Shown here: positions 27,214 through 36,925 of the stretch, piece by piece | Position numbering within the stretch: position 1 is the stretch's first letter | Layout of the letters: each line of letters starts with the position of its first letter | From: an uncultured Ignavibacteria bacterium | GTDB taxonomy: Bacteria; Bacteroidota; Ignavibacteria; Kapaibacteriales; UBA2268 | DNA length: 59,264 bases | Assembly (NCBI GenBank): GCA_903862655.1 | Contig: CAIOZA010000012.1 | Span: 1-59,264, forward strand | Reading direction: 5' to 3' | The notes under the pieces: generated by a model | What the model saw: the letters and a program-made list of their open reading frames with translations, nothing else | The model's database searches: none | What the model was told of the DNA's origin: nothing | Made by a program: the position numbers and the translations under genes

Positions 27214-28989
27214 ATGTTTAAAGAAATAATCAATGTTCACAATCGACAACTCAACAATTTGTTAAATAAAAAAAAGCAGTTTACTTATTTAGCAGATATA
27301 ATGAATAACCCTCACCTTGATCAATCATTCAAGACTTATTTTAATGCTGAAGTTGAATGGTGGATTTATGAAGAGTCCATTCGCAGAAGGATTAATGTCA
27401 ATTTTGATTATGAGAATGCTGATCTGAAGAACAATCTGTCTAATATTGATGATCTGCTGTACAATTCGGCAAGATTTGACAAGAACAGCCTGGAAATAAC
27501 TATTGACTCATCGATAACAACTTTACTTAACTATTTTTTAAGACCTAGAACTGCATTGAAGTGGTTTATTTACAGAGGTGAGCCCACAAAGCCTTTCAAT
27601 GAGATAATCAAGAGACTAAATTATTTTAACGAATATCAATATTTAATAATGGGTTTTTTAAATTATGTTGAAGAAAACCACATTCAGCGGAATCCTGATG
27701 ATCTATTCTCAGTTATTGAATTTAACAGAATTATCGAAAAAATAGACAATGACTATTTGTTTAATCTTCTTCCTGAAGATTTCATAAATTTACTTCTACC
27801 TTTTATTAAATTTTTCAATCCTGCTATTCCTGATATCGACAGTAAGACTCAAATTCCGAGTGAAGCACTGATTGTTTTCTTGGATGATAAAGGGATTGAT
27901 CCATTAAAACAACTAGTAGAAAATCACCTCATTCATGATAAATTGAAATCAATCAATGGAGAGCAATTTTTAGAAATAATTTATGCATTGATAAATCAAC
28001 TAGATTCTGAAGGGATTGTATCTCCAGGTATTCACACAGTTCCAGAACAAAAGTCTTCAATTTCAGATTTTAATATGAATGATTTTGATTATACTTCTGA
28101 AGAGGCAATTTTACTAGATGAAATTTCAACCAATATAAATGTTGAATCAAATAATATTCCGGATCAAAATGACAAGTTTATTCCAGATAAAATGGTTGAA
28201 ATCGTAGATGAAGAGGCAATTCTTAGTGCCGTTAATGAGAACGAAGAAACAACCGATGCCTTCGCTGAAGAATCTAATATTGAAATATCTGATGAGCTTG
28301 ATAGTCCTATGAATGATATTCTTCAACCAGTTGTGGAATTCAATGATGGGAACCAAAACAATAATGAGATAAATGATGAAGTCCTGTTGAACGATTCTAT
28401 TAATGATGAAATTCAATCTATTACTGATAATAATGCTGTTGAAAAAGATTCCATTGAAGAAGAATTACTTACTGAAGATGCCTTTATTGACTTACTGGAA
28501 GGAAAAGATAATTCTGATGAAGAGATAAATCTTTCAGATAATAATTTTACTCCCGTAGTTGAAGAAAATCCCGAAGTTAATCTTGAAGATTTTCAGAGTG
28601 AACCGACGATTGAAGAAATTCAGGATGAAGCCGCAAGTACTTATGAAAAGGAAGACGACGACGAAGTAATCTCAGAAGAAGCGATATTTGAACAAGAACA
28701 ACAGATGCTCAGTGACTTCAGAGAATTGAGTGAATTGTCTGAACAGATTAATACTACTTTTTCGAAGGTTCTTGATTTGAGAGAAACTGATGTAACAGAA
28801 TTTGATTCCATAATTGCTATAGCTGATGAAAATGAAGATGTAATTGAAAGTATCGATGAATCAACATCTATTGAGCAAACTGTTGAAGCAGATTTTGAAG
28901 AAGTTGAAGAAAAAATATATACAGATGAACAAAAAAACTTCGGACATTTTAGTAATGGCGAAGATATTCTAAAATTTGATAATAAGTAA
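27214..28989 (+). CDS. Unknown protein with helical N-domain and acidic tail
   Basis: I do not recognise this protein (591 residues from the preferred ATG). Residues 1-260 look like a folded, mostly helical domain rich in Trp, Tyr and Phe (for example EVEWWIYEESIRRR). The rest is a long acidic, Asn/Glu/Asp-rich and probably disordered tail. In the tail the short phrase EEAI(L/F) recurs three times, with a related EDAFIDLL. There is no signal peptide or membrane helix. I prefer the ATG preceded by CGGGAAAAAAT; an in-frame ATG eight codons earlier overlaps radA. It sits between radA and obg in one direction, so it may be co-transcribed with both. Confidence 0.75.
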   Translation: MFKEIINVHNRQLNNLLNKKKQFTYLADIMNNPHLDQSFKTYFNAEVEWWIYEESIRRRINVNFDYENADLKNNLSNIDDLLYNSARFDKNSLEITIDSSITTLLNYFLRPRTALKWFIYRGEPTKPFNEIIKRLNYFNEYQYLIMGFLNYVEENHIQRNPDDLFSVIEFNRIIEKIDNDYLFNLLPEDFINLLLPFIKFFNPAIPDIDSKTQIPSEALIVFLDDKGIDPLKQLVENHLIHDKLKSINGEQFLEIIYALINQLDSEGIVSPGIHTVPEQKSSISDFNMNDFDYTSEEAILLDEISTNINVESNNIPDQNDKFIPDKMVEIVDEEAILSAVNENEETTDAFAEESNIEISDELDSPMNDILQPVVEFNDGNQNNNEINDEVLLNDSINDEIQSITDNNAVEKDSIEEELLTEDAFIDLLEGKDNSDEEINLSDNNFTPVVEENPEVNLEDFQSEPTIEEIQDEAASTYEKEDDDEVISEEAIFEQEQQMLSDFRELSELSEQINTTFSKVLDLRETDVTEFDSIIAIADENEDVIESIDESTSIEQTVEADFEEVEEKIYTDEQKNFGHFSNGEDILKFDNK

Positions 28990-28998
28990 AAAGACAAA

Positions 28999-30006
28999 AT
29001 GAAATTCATAGACACAGCGAAAGTAATGATTCAATCAGGCAATGGCGGGAAGGGTCTCGTTAGCTTCCGAAGAGAGAAATTTGTACCTAAAGGTGGTCCT
29101 GACGGTGGCAATGGCGGAAAAGGCGGCGATGTTGTGTTCATTCCCGATCCACAAATGAGTACTTTACTTGATTTTAAGTATAACAGAATTTATAAAGCTC
29201 AGAATGGGAAACCAGGCGGAAACAGCAGAAAATCAGGAAGAGGCGGCTTGGATATCGAAATCAAAGTACCATGTGGTACACTGGTTAAAAGATTAGAAGA
29301 TGGAGAAATCATTGCTGACCTTGTAACTCCTTACAAAAGAGTTGTTGTGCTTGAAGGAGGTAAGGGCGGTCATGGTAATTCCGAATTTGCTACGCCAACA
29401 AAACAAACTCCACACTATGCTGAACCCGGATTACCCGGTATTGAGCTTGAAGTAGTACTTGAGCTCAAGCTTATAGCTGATGTAGGAATAGTTGGGTTCC
29501 CGAATGCAGGGAAGTCAACATTAATTTCTGTAATATCAGCAGCTAAACCAAAGATAGCCGATTATCCATTTACAACACTAGTTCCAAATCTTGGAATTGT
29601 AAGAATTGATTTATCAAAAAGTTATACAGTAGCGGATATTCCAGGACTGATTGAAGGAGCGGCAGAGGGAAAAGGTCTTGGTACTCAATTTCTTCGTCAT
29701 GTGGAACGAACAAAAGTATTATTATTTATGCTGGATCCGTTTCATGGAGACATTAAATCAGATTATAAGATTTTAACCAATGAGTTAAAAAAATATAATC
29801 CTCAGATGTTGAAAAAGCAGCAAGTAATCTGCATTAGTAAAGCTGATGCAATGGATGATGCGATGAAAAAGGAGATTAAGAAGATTTCTTTCAAATCCGG
29901 GAAAATCAAACCAATGATCATTTCTTCAGTTACTGGTGAGAATATAGAAGAAATCAAATTTAAACTTTGGGATATAATCTCTGGCGAACAAATTCAAGCT
30001 AAATAA
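28999..30006 (+). CDS. obgE: GTPase Obg
   Basis: This is a 335-residue ribosome-associated GTPase. The glycine-rich Obg domain (about 1-158) contains GGPDGGNGGKGGDVVF. The G domain has G1 GFPNAGKST, the switch segment YPFTTLVPN, G3 DIPGLIEGA and G4 SKAD. It acts in large-subunit assembly and stress control. There is no C-terminal extension, which is normal for many bacteria. It follows the acidic-protein gene by 9 bp. Confidence 0.96.
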   Translation: MKFIDTAKVMIQSGNGGKGLVSFRREKFVPKGGPDGGNGGKGGDVVFIPDPQMSTLLDFKYNRIYKAQNGKPGGNSRKSGRGGLDIEIKVPCGTLVKRLEDGEIIADLVTPYKRVVVLEGGKGGHGNSEFATPTKQTPHYAEPGLPGIELEVVLELKLIADVGIVGFPNAGKSTLISVISAAKPKIADYPFTTLVPNLGIVRIDLSKSYTVADIPGLIEGAAEGKGLGTQFLRHVERTKVLLFMLDPFHGDIKSDYKILTNELKKYNPQMLKKQQVICISKADAMDDAMKKEIKKISFKSGKIKPMIISSVTGENIEEIKFKLWDIISGEQIQAK

Positions 30007-30082
30007 TCAATATTGAATAGTAAATTTTAGGTAAATAATTCTTAAATTTTCATATAATTGTAATAATTTTTCAAGAAATTTA

Positions 30083-30214
30083 ATGAAATTATTATTTTTT
30101 ATACTTCTACTTTCGCAAACTGTACATTCCCAGTTTCTTACAAATGTTGATAGCAGAGTAAAGGAATTAATTTCCTCAATTGCATTACGAGGCACCTGCT
30201 ATAGATCGCCTTAA
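30083..30214 (+). pseudogene. Detached signal-peptide fragment of the GH3 gene
   Basis: An ATG opens a short frame encoding a clear signal peptide (MKLLFFILLLSQTVHSQ) followed by FLTNVDSRVKELIS, the standard N-terminal start of secreted GH3 glycosidases. The frame then runs into a stop. The rest of the GH3 protein continues in another frame from about 30180. GH3 proteins normally have about ten more residues (an MTLEEK-type segment) between these parts, so a net loss of about 29 or 32 bases fits both the missing residues and the frame change. Confidence 0.7.
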
Positions 30215-32843
30215 TATAACTGATTATAATTGGTCTAACGAATGTCTTCATGGAGTTTGTACGGTCAATGCTACAGTTTTTCCACAATCAATAGGAATTG
30301 CCGCCACCTGGAATATTCCTTTAATGTCTCAAATTTCAAATGCTATCTCGGATGAAGCCAGAGTATTCTATAGAAAAAAAATCAGAGGATTAACTTATTG
30401 GTCTCCAAATATTAATTTATTAAGAGACCCCAGATGGGGCAGGGCTCAGGAAACTTACGGTGAAGATCCATACTTAACCTCGAGGATGGGTGTAGCATTT
30501 ATAAAAGGATTACAGGGAGATGACAAGAATTTTTTAAAAACAATTGCGAGTCCAAAACATTTTACAGCACATAGCGGGCCAGAAGGAATCAGGTTTTCAT
30601 TTAATTCAATTGTTAGTGAAAGGGATTTACGAGAAAGTTATTTGCCAGCTTTCAAGGCGGCTATAACTGAAGGTAAAGCCAATTCTATTATGAGTTCTTA
30701 TAATGCAATTAATGGAATCCCAAATTCTGCAAATAAAGGGCTATTAACAGATATTCTCAGAAAAGAATGGGGATTTAATGGTTATGTCGTTTCAGATTGT
30801 GGTGCACTTGCTTTCATACAATGGGGACATTTATATTCAAAATCAGAGGAAGAATCTGTTGCATTGGCATTGAAAGCGGGCTTAGATCTGGAATGCGACG
30901 CTGTTTATTTCAGAAGTTTTAAAGCAGCTTTGGCCAAAGGATTAGTAAAAGAAAATGAATTAGATACATCGCTTTTCAGATTAATGAAGGCAAGATTTCT
31001 GCTAGGGATGTTTGAGCCTTTCGATAGCGTCAAATATAATTTTATCCCAGACTCAGTAGTCGATAGCTATGCAAACAGACAGCTTTCACTATTAGCATCA
31101 AAAGAATCAATTGTTCTGCTAAAGAATCATAACAACACTTTACCATTAAGCAAAGATATTAAGTCGGTACTTGTGATTGGTCCAAATGCAAAAGGATTTG
31201 TCAACGGGAATTATTCCGGTGTGCCGTCAAAATATGTGTCAATATTTGACGGGATAAGAGCAAAATTAAATTCTAATATTCAAGTAGATTATTTAAAGGG
31301 ATGCGATTTAGTCAGACCCTTGACTATCCCTATTTCTAAAAAGAATTTGAAAACACCAGAAGGATTACCCGGGTTAAAAGGTGAATATTTCAATAACATG
31401 TATTTAATGGGTAAACCTGATTTTGTAAGAATAGATAGTTCAATAAACTTCGATTGGTTCTATGAATCACCAGACAATTCTATAAGAAATGATTCTTTCT
31501 CAGTCAGATGGACTGGCTTTATAAGATTTGACAAGGAAGAAGTTGTCTCTTCCCTAAGGATTTCTGCTGATGATGGATTTCGTTTATTTCTTGATGACAA
31601 ACTGATAATTGACAAGTGGCAGTTCCTTAACTCAGTACCACAATATCTTTATGATACACTGATTGCCGACCATGAGTATAAATTCGTTTTAGAATATTAT
31701 GATAGTAACAGTGCTTCTAATGTACGATTTGAATATGGGAGCGACACAACAGGAAGTGGTTATTGCAACAATATTACAGATGTATCCAGAAAATATGATG
31801 TTTGTATTTTTGTTGGTGGTTTGTGGATAGAATATGAGAATGAAATACAAAAATTGAAAATTCCTGGATTTCTTGATGGTGACAGAACAACTCTTGACTT
31901 GCCTGAGTGCCAGCAGAAAATATTAAAAGCGTTAAATAAGAGCGGTAAACCAGTGGTATTGGTATTATGTAATGGCAGTGCCATGAGTATTAACTGGGAA
32001 AACGAGAATATTCCGGCAATTATTGAAGCATGGTACCAGGGAGAAGAAGGAGGAACGGCAATAGGTGATGTATTATTCGGCGATTACAATCCATCAGGGA
32101 AATTACCATTAACATTTTATAAATCGGTAAATGATTTACCAGATTTCAGTAATTATAGTATGTCAGGCCGAACATACCGCTATTTTGACAAGCCTGTTTT
32201 GTATCCTTTTGGTTATGGTTTAAGTTATTCAACATTTAGCTTTGAATCTATGGAGATTCCTTTCAAGACAATTAAATTGTGTGAAAGGGATACAATACCA
32301 ATTTTCTTTTCAATAAAAAATACATCTCTACGAACCGGAGCTGAAGTTGCTCAATTATATATAAGAAATCTTGATTCAAAATTTATTCAACCAAATAAAC
32401 AACTAAAAGGTTTCAAAAAAATAGAGATAAAACCAAGCCAATTAGTAAATGACTCTATTTTATTAAATCTAAATGAATTATATAGCTATGATACTGTATT
32501 GCACAAATATTTTGTAGAATCTGGCAGGTATGAAGTTCAACTTGGTTCATCATCAGTCAATATTCATTTCAAAGATACAATTATTGTAGATAATTGCATC
32601 ACTGATTCAGTTGAGCCTTCTTTAGCTCCTGAAGGTGGAATATTCCCTATTCCCGCAGAAGATATTCTATACCTGAAAACAAATAATAGTAATCATAATC
32701 TAAGAATTGAAATAATATCAGTTGAGGGAATCAAAGTTATGGACTTAGAATATAGTACATCTATTGATATTCACTCTCTATCACCAGGAGTGTATTTTAT
32801 AAGGGTAGGAAATTTTAAGGAGAAATTTATAAAAATCAGATAG
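30180..32843 (+). CDS. Glycoside hydrolase family 3 beta-glycosidase with PA14 and T9SS sorting domain (frameshifted N-terminus)
   Basis: The body is a GH3 enzyme. HYEAPAIDRL, ECLHGV and TVFPQSIGIAATW open the barrel, and GYVVSDCGAL carries the nucleophile D206. The (alpha/beta)6 domain is interrupted by a PA14 carbohydrate-binding insert (about 397-520), then comes the fibronectin-III-like domain. The last 70 residues are a type A T9SS sorting domain ending in GVYFIRVGNF. It should be exported and secreted to cleave plant or microbial oligosaccharides (beta-glucosides or xylosides). The only in-frame start is a TTG in mid-domain without a signal peptide; the proper signal peptide lies just upstream in another frame. 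The gene as read is therefore broken or affected by a sequence error. Confidence 0.88.
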   Translation: MHYEAPAIDRLNITDYNWSNECLHGVCTVNATVFPQSIGIAATWNIPLMSQISNAISDEARVFYRKKIRGLTYWSPNINLLRDPRWGRAQETYGEDPYLTSRMGVAFIKGLQGDDKNFLKTIASPKHFTAHSGPEGIRFSFNSIVSERDLRESYLPAFKAAITEGKANSIMSSYNAINGIPNSANKGLLTDILRKEWGFNGYVVSDCGALAFIQWGHLYSKSEEESVALALKAGLDLECDAVYFRSFKAALAKGLVKENELDTSLFRLMKARFLLGMFEPFDSVKYNFIPDSVVDSYANRQLSLLASKESIVLLKNHNNTLPLSKDIKSVLVIGPNAKGFVNGNYSGVPSKYVSIFDGIRAKLNSNIQVDYLKGCDLVRPLTIPISKKNLKTPEGLPGLKGEYFNNMYLMGKPDFVRIDSSINFDWFYESPDNSIRNDSFSVRWTGFIRFDKEEVVSSLRISADDGFRLFLDDKLIIDKWQFLNSVPQYLYDTLIADHEYKFVLEYYDSNSASNVRFEYGSDTTGSGYCNNITDVSRKYDVCIFVGGLWIEYENEIQKLKIPGFLDGDRTTLDLPECQQKILKALNKSGKPVVLVLCNGSAMSINWENENIPAIIEAWYQGEEGGTAIGDVLFGDYNPSGKLPLTFYKSVNDLPDFSNYSMSGRTYRYFDKPVLYPFGYGLSYSTFSFESMEIPFKTIKLCERDTIPIFFSIKNTSLRTGAEVAQLYIRNLDSKFIQPNKQLKGFKKIEIKPSQLVNDSILLNLNELYSYDTVLHKYFVESGRYEVQLGSSSVNIHFKDTIIVDNCITDSVEPSLAPEGGIFPIPAEDILYLKTNNSNHNLRIEIISVEGIKVMDLEYSTSIDIHSLSPGVYFIRVGNFKEKFIKIR

Positions 32844-32870
32844 CAGCTTAACTGAGGAAAATCAATAGAA

Positions 32871-33578
32871 TTATACATCAAATTTGTATCCAATACCACG
32901 TACATTTTTGATCAACTTGCCTGAATCCTTTAGCTTCTCGCGAAGATTTTTGATGTGTACATCCACAGTTCTATCAAGAATTCCCTTATCGTTGGAATCA
33001 ATATAGTCTAGAATCTGATTTCGAGAGAACACCCAACCTTTTTTACTGACAAGTAGTTTTAGAATTTTAAATTCTGTGGTTGTAAGTTCAGCTTTTTCTC
33101 CATTGATTCTGATTTCATACTTTTGAAAATCTATTTCAAAATTGTCATTGACTCTGAATTTTTGAGTTTGAGGTTCAATATTTTCTCTGCGAATAACCGC
33201 TTTTACTCTTGCTACAAGTTCTCTTGGAGAGAATGGTTTGGTAACATAATCATCGGCACCTAATTCCAGTCCAATGATTTTATCGAGCTCTTCAGCTTTT
33301 GCTGTCAACATAATGATTGGAAGCTGAGAGTATTTTTCACTTTTCCTTAATAGCTTACAAACTTCCAGTCCATCCATGTCCGGGAGCATAAGATCCAGGA
33401 TCAGCAAATCGGGAATTTCTTCTTTCAGAGCATTAAAGAACCGGTCAGCACGCAAAAATTCTTTAGTTTTAAATCCAGCTTTTTGGAGATTGATAGAAAC
33501 TAGTTCAGCTATATCCTTCTCATCTTCGAGAATATATACTTTCTTAGTTGACATTTCTTTATCAGTATTAGGAATCAT
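32871..33578 (-). CDS. phoB: Phosphate-regulon response regulator PhoB
   Basis: This is an OmpR-family regulator of 235 residues. The receiver domain has D62 as phosphorylation site in LILDLMLPD and K114 in YVTKPF, and the C-terminal winged helix has the TTTEFKIL and DVHIKNLREKL segments. The position at the end of the pst-phoU-phoR run identifies it as PhoB. It should bind the 11-bp-spaced TTAAG arrays upstream of pstS and the porin gene; this is inference. The start is 3 bp after the phoR stop. A second ATG eight codons in (MSTKKVYILEDE) is equally possible. Confidence 0.92.
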   Translation of the reverse strand: MIPNTDKEMSTKKVYILEDEKDIAELVSINLQKAGFKTKEFLRADRFFNALKEEIPDLLILDLMLPDMDGLEVCKLLRKSEKYSQLPIIMLTAKAEELDKIIGLELGADDYVTKPFSPRELVARVKAVIRRENIEPQTQKFRVNDNFEIDFQKYEIRINGEKAELTTTEFKILKLLVSKKGWVFSRNQILDYIDSNDKGILDRTVDVHIKNLREKLKDSGKLIKNVRGIGYKFDV

Positions 33579-33581
33579 ATA

Positions 33582-35321
33582 TTACCCATTTAATGTTGAA
33601 GAATACGGTAGAAGAACAGTAAACCTTGATCCTTTATCACTTTCACTTTCCAAAAATATTTTTCCTCTATGAAGGTTAACGATGTGTTTAACTATTGATA
33701 AACCAAGTCCTGTGCCTGCTAGCTGTCTAGAGCGTGATTTATCAACTGTATAGAATCTTTCAAAAATTCTATCCTGATCTTTAATTGGAATACCAATACC
33801 AGTGTCACTTATCACAAATTTAATATGATCAGATTCAGGCGATGCTGAGATCTGAATAGATCCTTTTTCAGTATACTTAATGGCATTATCGATCAAGTTA
33901 ATGAACATTTGCTCGAGTTTAAAAGCATCAGCCATAAATCCATGAATATTATTGTTATAATCAATGGACAAAGTTATGTTTTTAGTTTTAAGCTTTTGTT
34001 CGAAAGTATTATTCAGGTTTTCAAATAGAGAATTCAAATCAATATCTGAAATGTCGAGTTTGACATTAATATCTTCAAGCTGAGAGACTGTCAATAAATC
34101 CTGAACAATGTTGATTAATCTATTTGTATGATTCTTAATGATAGATATATATTTTTTATTCTTTTCCTCAATATCGTCTTCAATGGTTTCGATGTATCCT
34201 TTAATAACAGTAAGTGGAGTTCTTAGCTCGTGAGAAACATTCACAACGAAATCCCTTTTGATGTACTCCAATTTTTTTAATTCCGAGATGTTATTGAAAA
34301 TCAGCACTAGTTCACTTTTATCGTTGATGTGGTTAGCACTGCAAATGAAAAAATCATTTTTAAGTTCAATTTCTGCAGTGATATTAATTTCAGATTCTAT
34401 CATTTTCTTAATTGTTTTGTTTGCTTGATTATCGCGTATTACTTCCCAATAATGCTTACCAATAAGAGCTTCGTAACCGGTGATTAATTTAAAACTATCA
34501 TTAGACAGTATTATTAATCCATTATTATCGATTACAACTAAGCCTTCCTGAATGGATGAAATAATTTTATTCAATTCATCTTTTTGGCTATTGGTTTGAT
34601 TGAAAAGACTCTCTAGCCTTTCTATCATGTTGTTAAAACTATCTCCCAAGGATTCCAATTCGTCATTTGTTTTAACATTTGTTCTTATTGTAAAGTTACC
34701 ATTTGCAACATCCTTGGACGCTTTTGCAAGAATGATGATCGGTTTAGTTAATGTGCGAGATAAAAATAGAGCAAGTAAACAAGATATAACGGCAACTATA
34801 AGCACTATTTGAAGTATCTTATACTCAAGACTATTAATAAGACTGGTATAATCCTCCATGAGTATGCTCAATCTGGTAACACCGAAAAGAGCATTGTTAA
34901 CTTTAAGAGGAGTTGCCACATACATCATATCCTGATTGATTGTATAACTGTGACGCACTGATGTTCCTAACCCTGACTGTAAAGCTTTCACTACCTCTGG
35001 TCTATCGGCGTGATTATCCATTGATGTTGGATTAGCTTTGGAATCAGCAATTACTTTACCATTAATATCGATAATAGTTATACGTGAATTAATATTACCA
35101 CCCAAATCCTTAACGACTGAATCGAGTTTTACCAAATCTCTGGATAATAATAATGGCTGTATGTCGATATCTATAGTGTGACTAATATTGATCTGGCTTT
35201 GAATCAAATTACGCTGATAATTTTCACTTATCGTATTAAATGAAAAATAAAGTATCGGTAAGATCAAAACAATGATGATTAACAAGTAGCCGAAAAATAT
35301 TTTTGTAAAAATTCTTTTCAT
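33582..35321 (-). CDS. phoR: Phosphate-regulon sensor histidine kinase PhoR
   Basis: This is a 579-residue membrane kinase. TM1 is about residues 8-30, a periplasmic sensor-like domain extends to about 168, TM2 is about 169-188, HAMP is about 190-245 and PAS is about 250-350. The dimerisation domain has H364 in NVSHELRTPL, and the ATPase domain has NLIDNAIKY, DTGIGIP and GTGLGLSIV. It senses phosphate supply through the Pst transporter and PhoU and controls PhoB phosphorylation. The periplasmic domain is larger than that of E. coli PhoR, which has almost none, and is more like the Bacillus type. Confidence 0.92.
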   Translation of the reverse strand: MKRIFTKIFFGYLLIIIVLILPILYFSFNTISENYQRNLIQSQINISHTIDIDIQPLLLSRDLVKLDSVVKDLGGNINSRITIIDINGKVIADSKANPTSMDNHADRPEVVKALQSGLGTSVRHSYTINQDMMYVATPLKVNNALFGVTRLSILMEDYTSLINSLEYKILQIVLIVAVISCLLALFLSRTLTKPIIILAKASKDVANGNFTIRTNVKTNDELESLGDSFNNMIERLESLFNQTNSQKDELNKIISSIQEGLVVIDNNGLIILSNDSFKLITGYEALIGKHYWEVIRDNQANKTIKKMIESEINITAEIELKNDFFICSANHINDKSELVLIFNNISELKKLEYIKRDFVVNVSHELRTPLTVIKGYIETIEDDIEEKNKKYISIIKNHTNRLINIVQDLLTVSQLEDINVKLDISDIDLNSLFENLNNTFEQKLKTKNITLSIDYNNNIHGFMADAFKLEQMFINLIDNAIKYTEKGSIQISASPESDHIKFVISDTGIGIPIKDQDRIFERFYTVDKSRSRQLAGTGLGLSIVKHIVNLHRGKIFLESESDKGSRFTVLLPYSSTLNG

Positions 35322-35344
35322 ATTGAGATTAATAAATATTCATT

Positions 35345-36061
35345 TCATTTGTCATCTATTTCGACCATTTCAGGATCGATTTTAAGTATATCTTCAATCT
35401 TCATGTGCTTGATAACTTTTGAATCAAAAAGATAGACCAATTCTTCTGCAATGCTTTTGGTTTGTTGTGATATCGCTTGGAAATTTTTATTAATATCCTG
35501 AATATAACAACATGGATCAATATACTTAGGATCCTTTTTCATAAGGTCTGTTAGGATGTTGAAGTTTTCGATATATAATTCTTCAACATGTCCAACGAGC
35601 TTGAGGGTATCCAAAGCCAAGTTAAGATTAATATCAACAAATGAATCCATTAGTTTGGTGATCATTACAACAATTTGCTCAGCCATAACTTTAATTTTTG
35701 TCAATTCCATCAAATCTGGAGGACAGAACATTTTCAGAACATCACGAGTAATATTTGTGGTCATATCACCTATGATTTCCAAATAAATATTTATCTGATA
35801 CCCGGTAAGAACGAGTCTTAAATCATTAGCCACAGGCTGATGCAATGCTATTATTTTTATACATTGAGTATTTATTTTTACATCAAGTTTGTTGATATTC
35901 TTTTCTAGATCGAGTACCAGCTGTGCAATTTCTGTATTGTTATTCAACAATGAACTGATTGCCAATTCGATTTGCTGTTGTACTAGCGTTCCCATTTTAA
36001 CTAAACGGTATCTTAGCTTTTTTAGTTCATCGTCAAATCTTTTAAGAACATGATCATTCAT
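35345..36061 (-). CDS. phoU: Phosphate transport regulator PhoU
   Basis: This is a 238-residue all-helical PhoU with two tandem three-helix repeats. Metal-binding acidic segments are recognisable, for example LDVKINTQCIKIIALHQP and DLRLVLTGYQI. It connects PstB with PhoR and represses the regulon when phosphate is plentiful. It sits between pstB and phoR as expected. The gap to pstB is 55 bp, with no terminator visible. Confidence 0.93.
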   Translation of the reverse strand: MNDHVLKRFDDELKKLRYRLVKMGTLVQQQIELAISSLLNNNTEIAQLVLDLEKNINKLDVKINTQCIKIIALHQPVANDLRLVLTGYQINIYLEIIGDMTTNITRDVLKMFCPPDLMELTKIKVMAEQIVVMITKLMDSFVDINLNLALDTLKLVGHVEELYIENFNILTDLMKKDPKYIDPCCYIQDINKNFQAISQQTKSIAEELVYLFDSKVIKHMKIEDILKIDPEMVEIDDK

Positions 36062-36116
36062 CTATGTGACCTTTTAAAATTTTATATACAAATTAATAAA
36101 TTTAAAGTAAAAAAAA

Positions 36117-36881
36117 TCAACCAAATCTTCCGGTTATGTATTCTTCTGTCTTTTTGTTGCTTGGATTAGTAAAAATTGTTTTTGTTTTATCAAACTCAAT
36201 CAGCTCCCCGATATAGAAAAATGCAGTAAAATCACTAACTCTTGCTGCTTGCTGCATATTATGTGTAACAATTACGATTGTATAATTATCCTTTAATTCA
36301 CTGATCAATTCTTCAATTTTTGATGTTGAGATTGGATCTAGAGCTGATGCAGGTTCATCCATTAATATTATATCAGGATTAACAGCAAGACATCTAGCTA
36401 TACACAACCGCTGCTGCTGACCACCGGAAAGACCGAGTGCTGAACTTTTCAATCTATCTTTAACTTCATCCCAAATGGCTGCACGTTTAAGACTTTCAAC
36501 AACAATTTCTTCAAGTTTGCTTCTTTCAGATATTCCATTTACTCTTGGACCATAAGCAACATTGTCAAAAATTGATTTTGGAAATGGATTAGATTTCTGG
36601 AATACCATTCCGATACGTTTTCTAAGCTGAACAACATCAATATTCTTATCATAGATATTAATATCATCAATGTAAACACTTCCATCAATTTTAACTCCAT
36701 CTATAAGATCATTCATACGGTTTAATGTGCGCAAGAAAGTTGACTTACCGCAACCTGAGGGACCAATAAATGCTGTAACTTGTTTTTCAGGAATATCTAA
36801 TGTGATATCCATTAATGCCTGTTTTGTTCCATAATACAAGTTGAGATTTTTAGTGCTTATTTTGATGTTTACATTTTTCAT
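36117..36881 (-). CDS. pstB: Phosphate ABC transporter ATP-binding protein
   Basis: This is a 254-residue ABC ATPase. Walker A is GPSGCGKST (40-48), the Q-loop is in [11 protein letters not shown], the signature is LSGGQQQRL, and Walker B is [13 protein letters not shown] followed by the switch histidine in [13 protein letters not shown]. These match PstB closely, including the RMNDLIDG segment after Walker A. It powers high-affinity phosphate import with PstC and PstA. Normal length. Confidence 0.96.
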   Translation of the reverse strand: MKNVNIKISTKNLNLYYGTKQALMDITLDIPEKQVTAFIGPSGCGKSTFLRTLNRMNDLIDGVKIDGSVYIDDINIYDKNIDVVQLRKRIGMVFQKSNPFPKSIFDNVAYGPRVNGISERSKLEEIVVESLKRAAIWDEVKDRLKSSALGLSGGQQQRLCIARCLAVNPDIILMDEPASALDPISTSKIEELISELKDNYTIVIVTHNMQQAARVSDFTAFFYIGELIEFDKTKTIFTNPSNKKTEEYITGRFG

Positions 36882-36925
36882 TTCTAATAATTTCGTTTGT
36901 TTGTCTAATTATCATTTATTAATTT

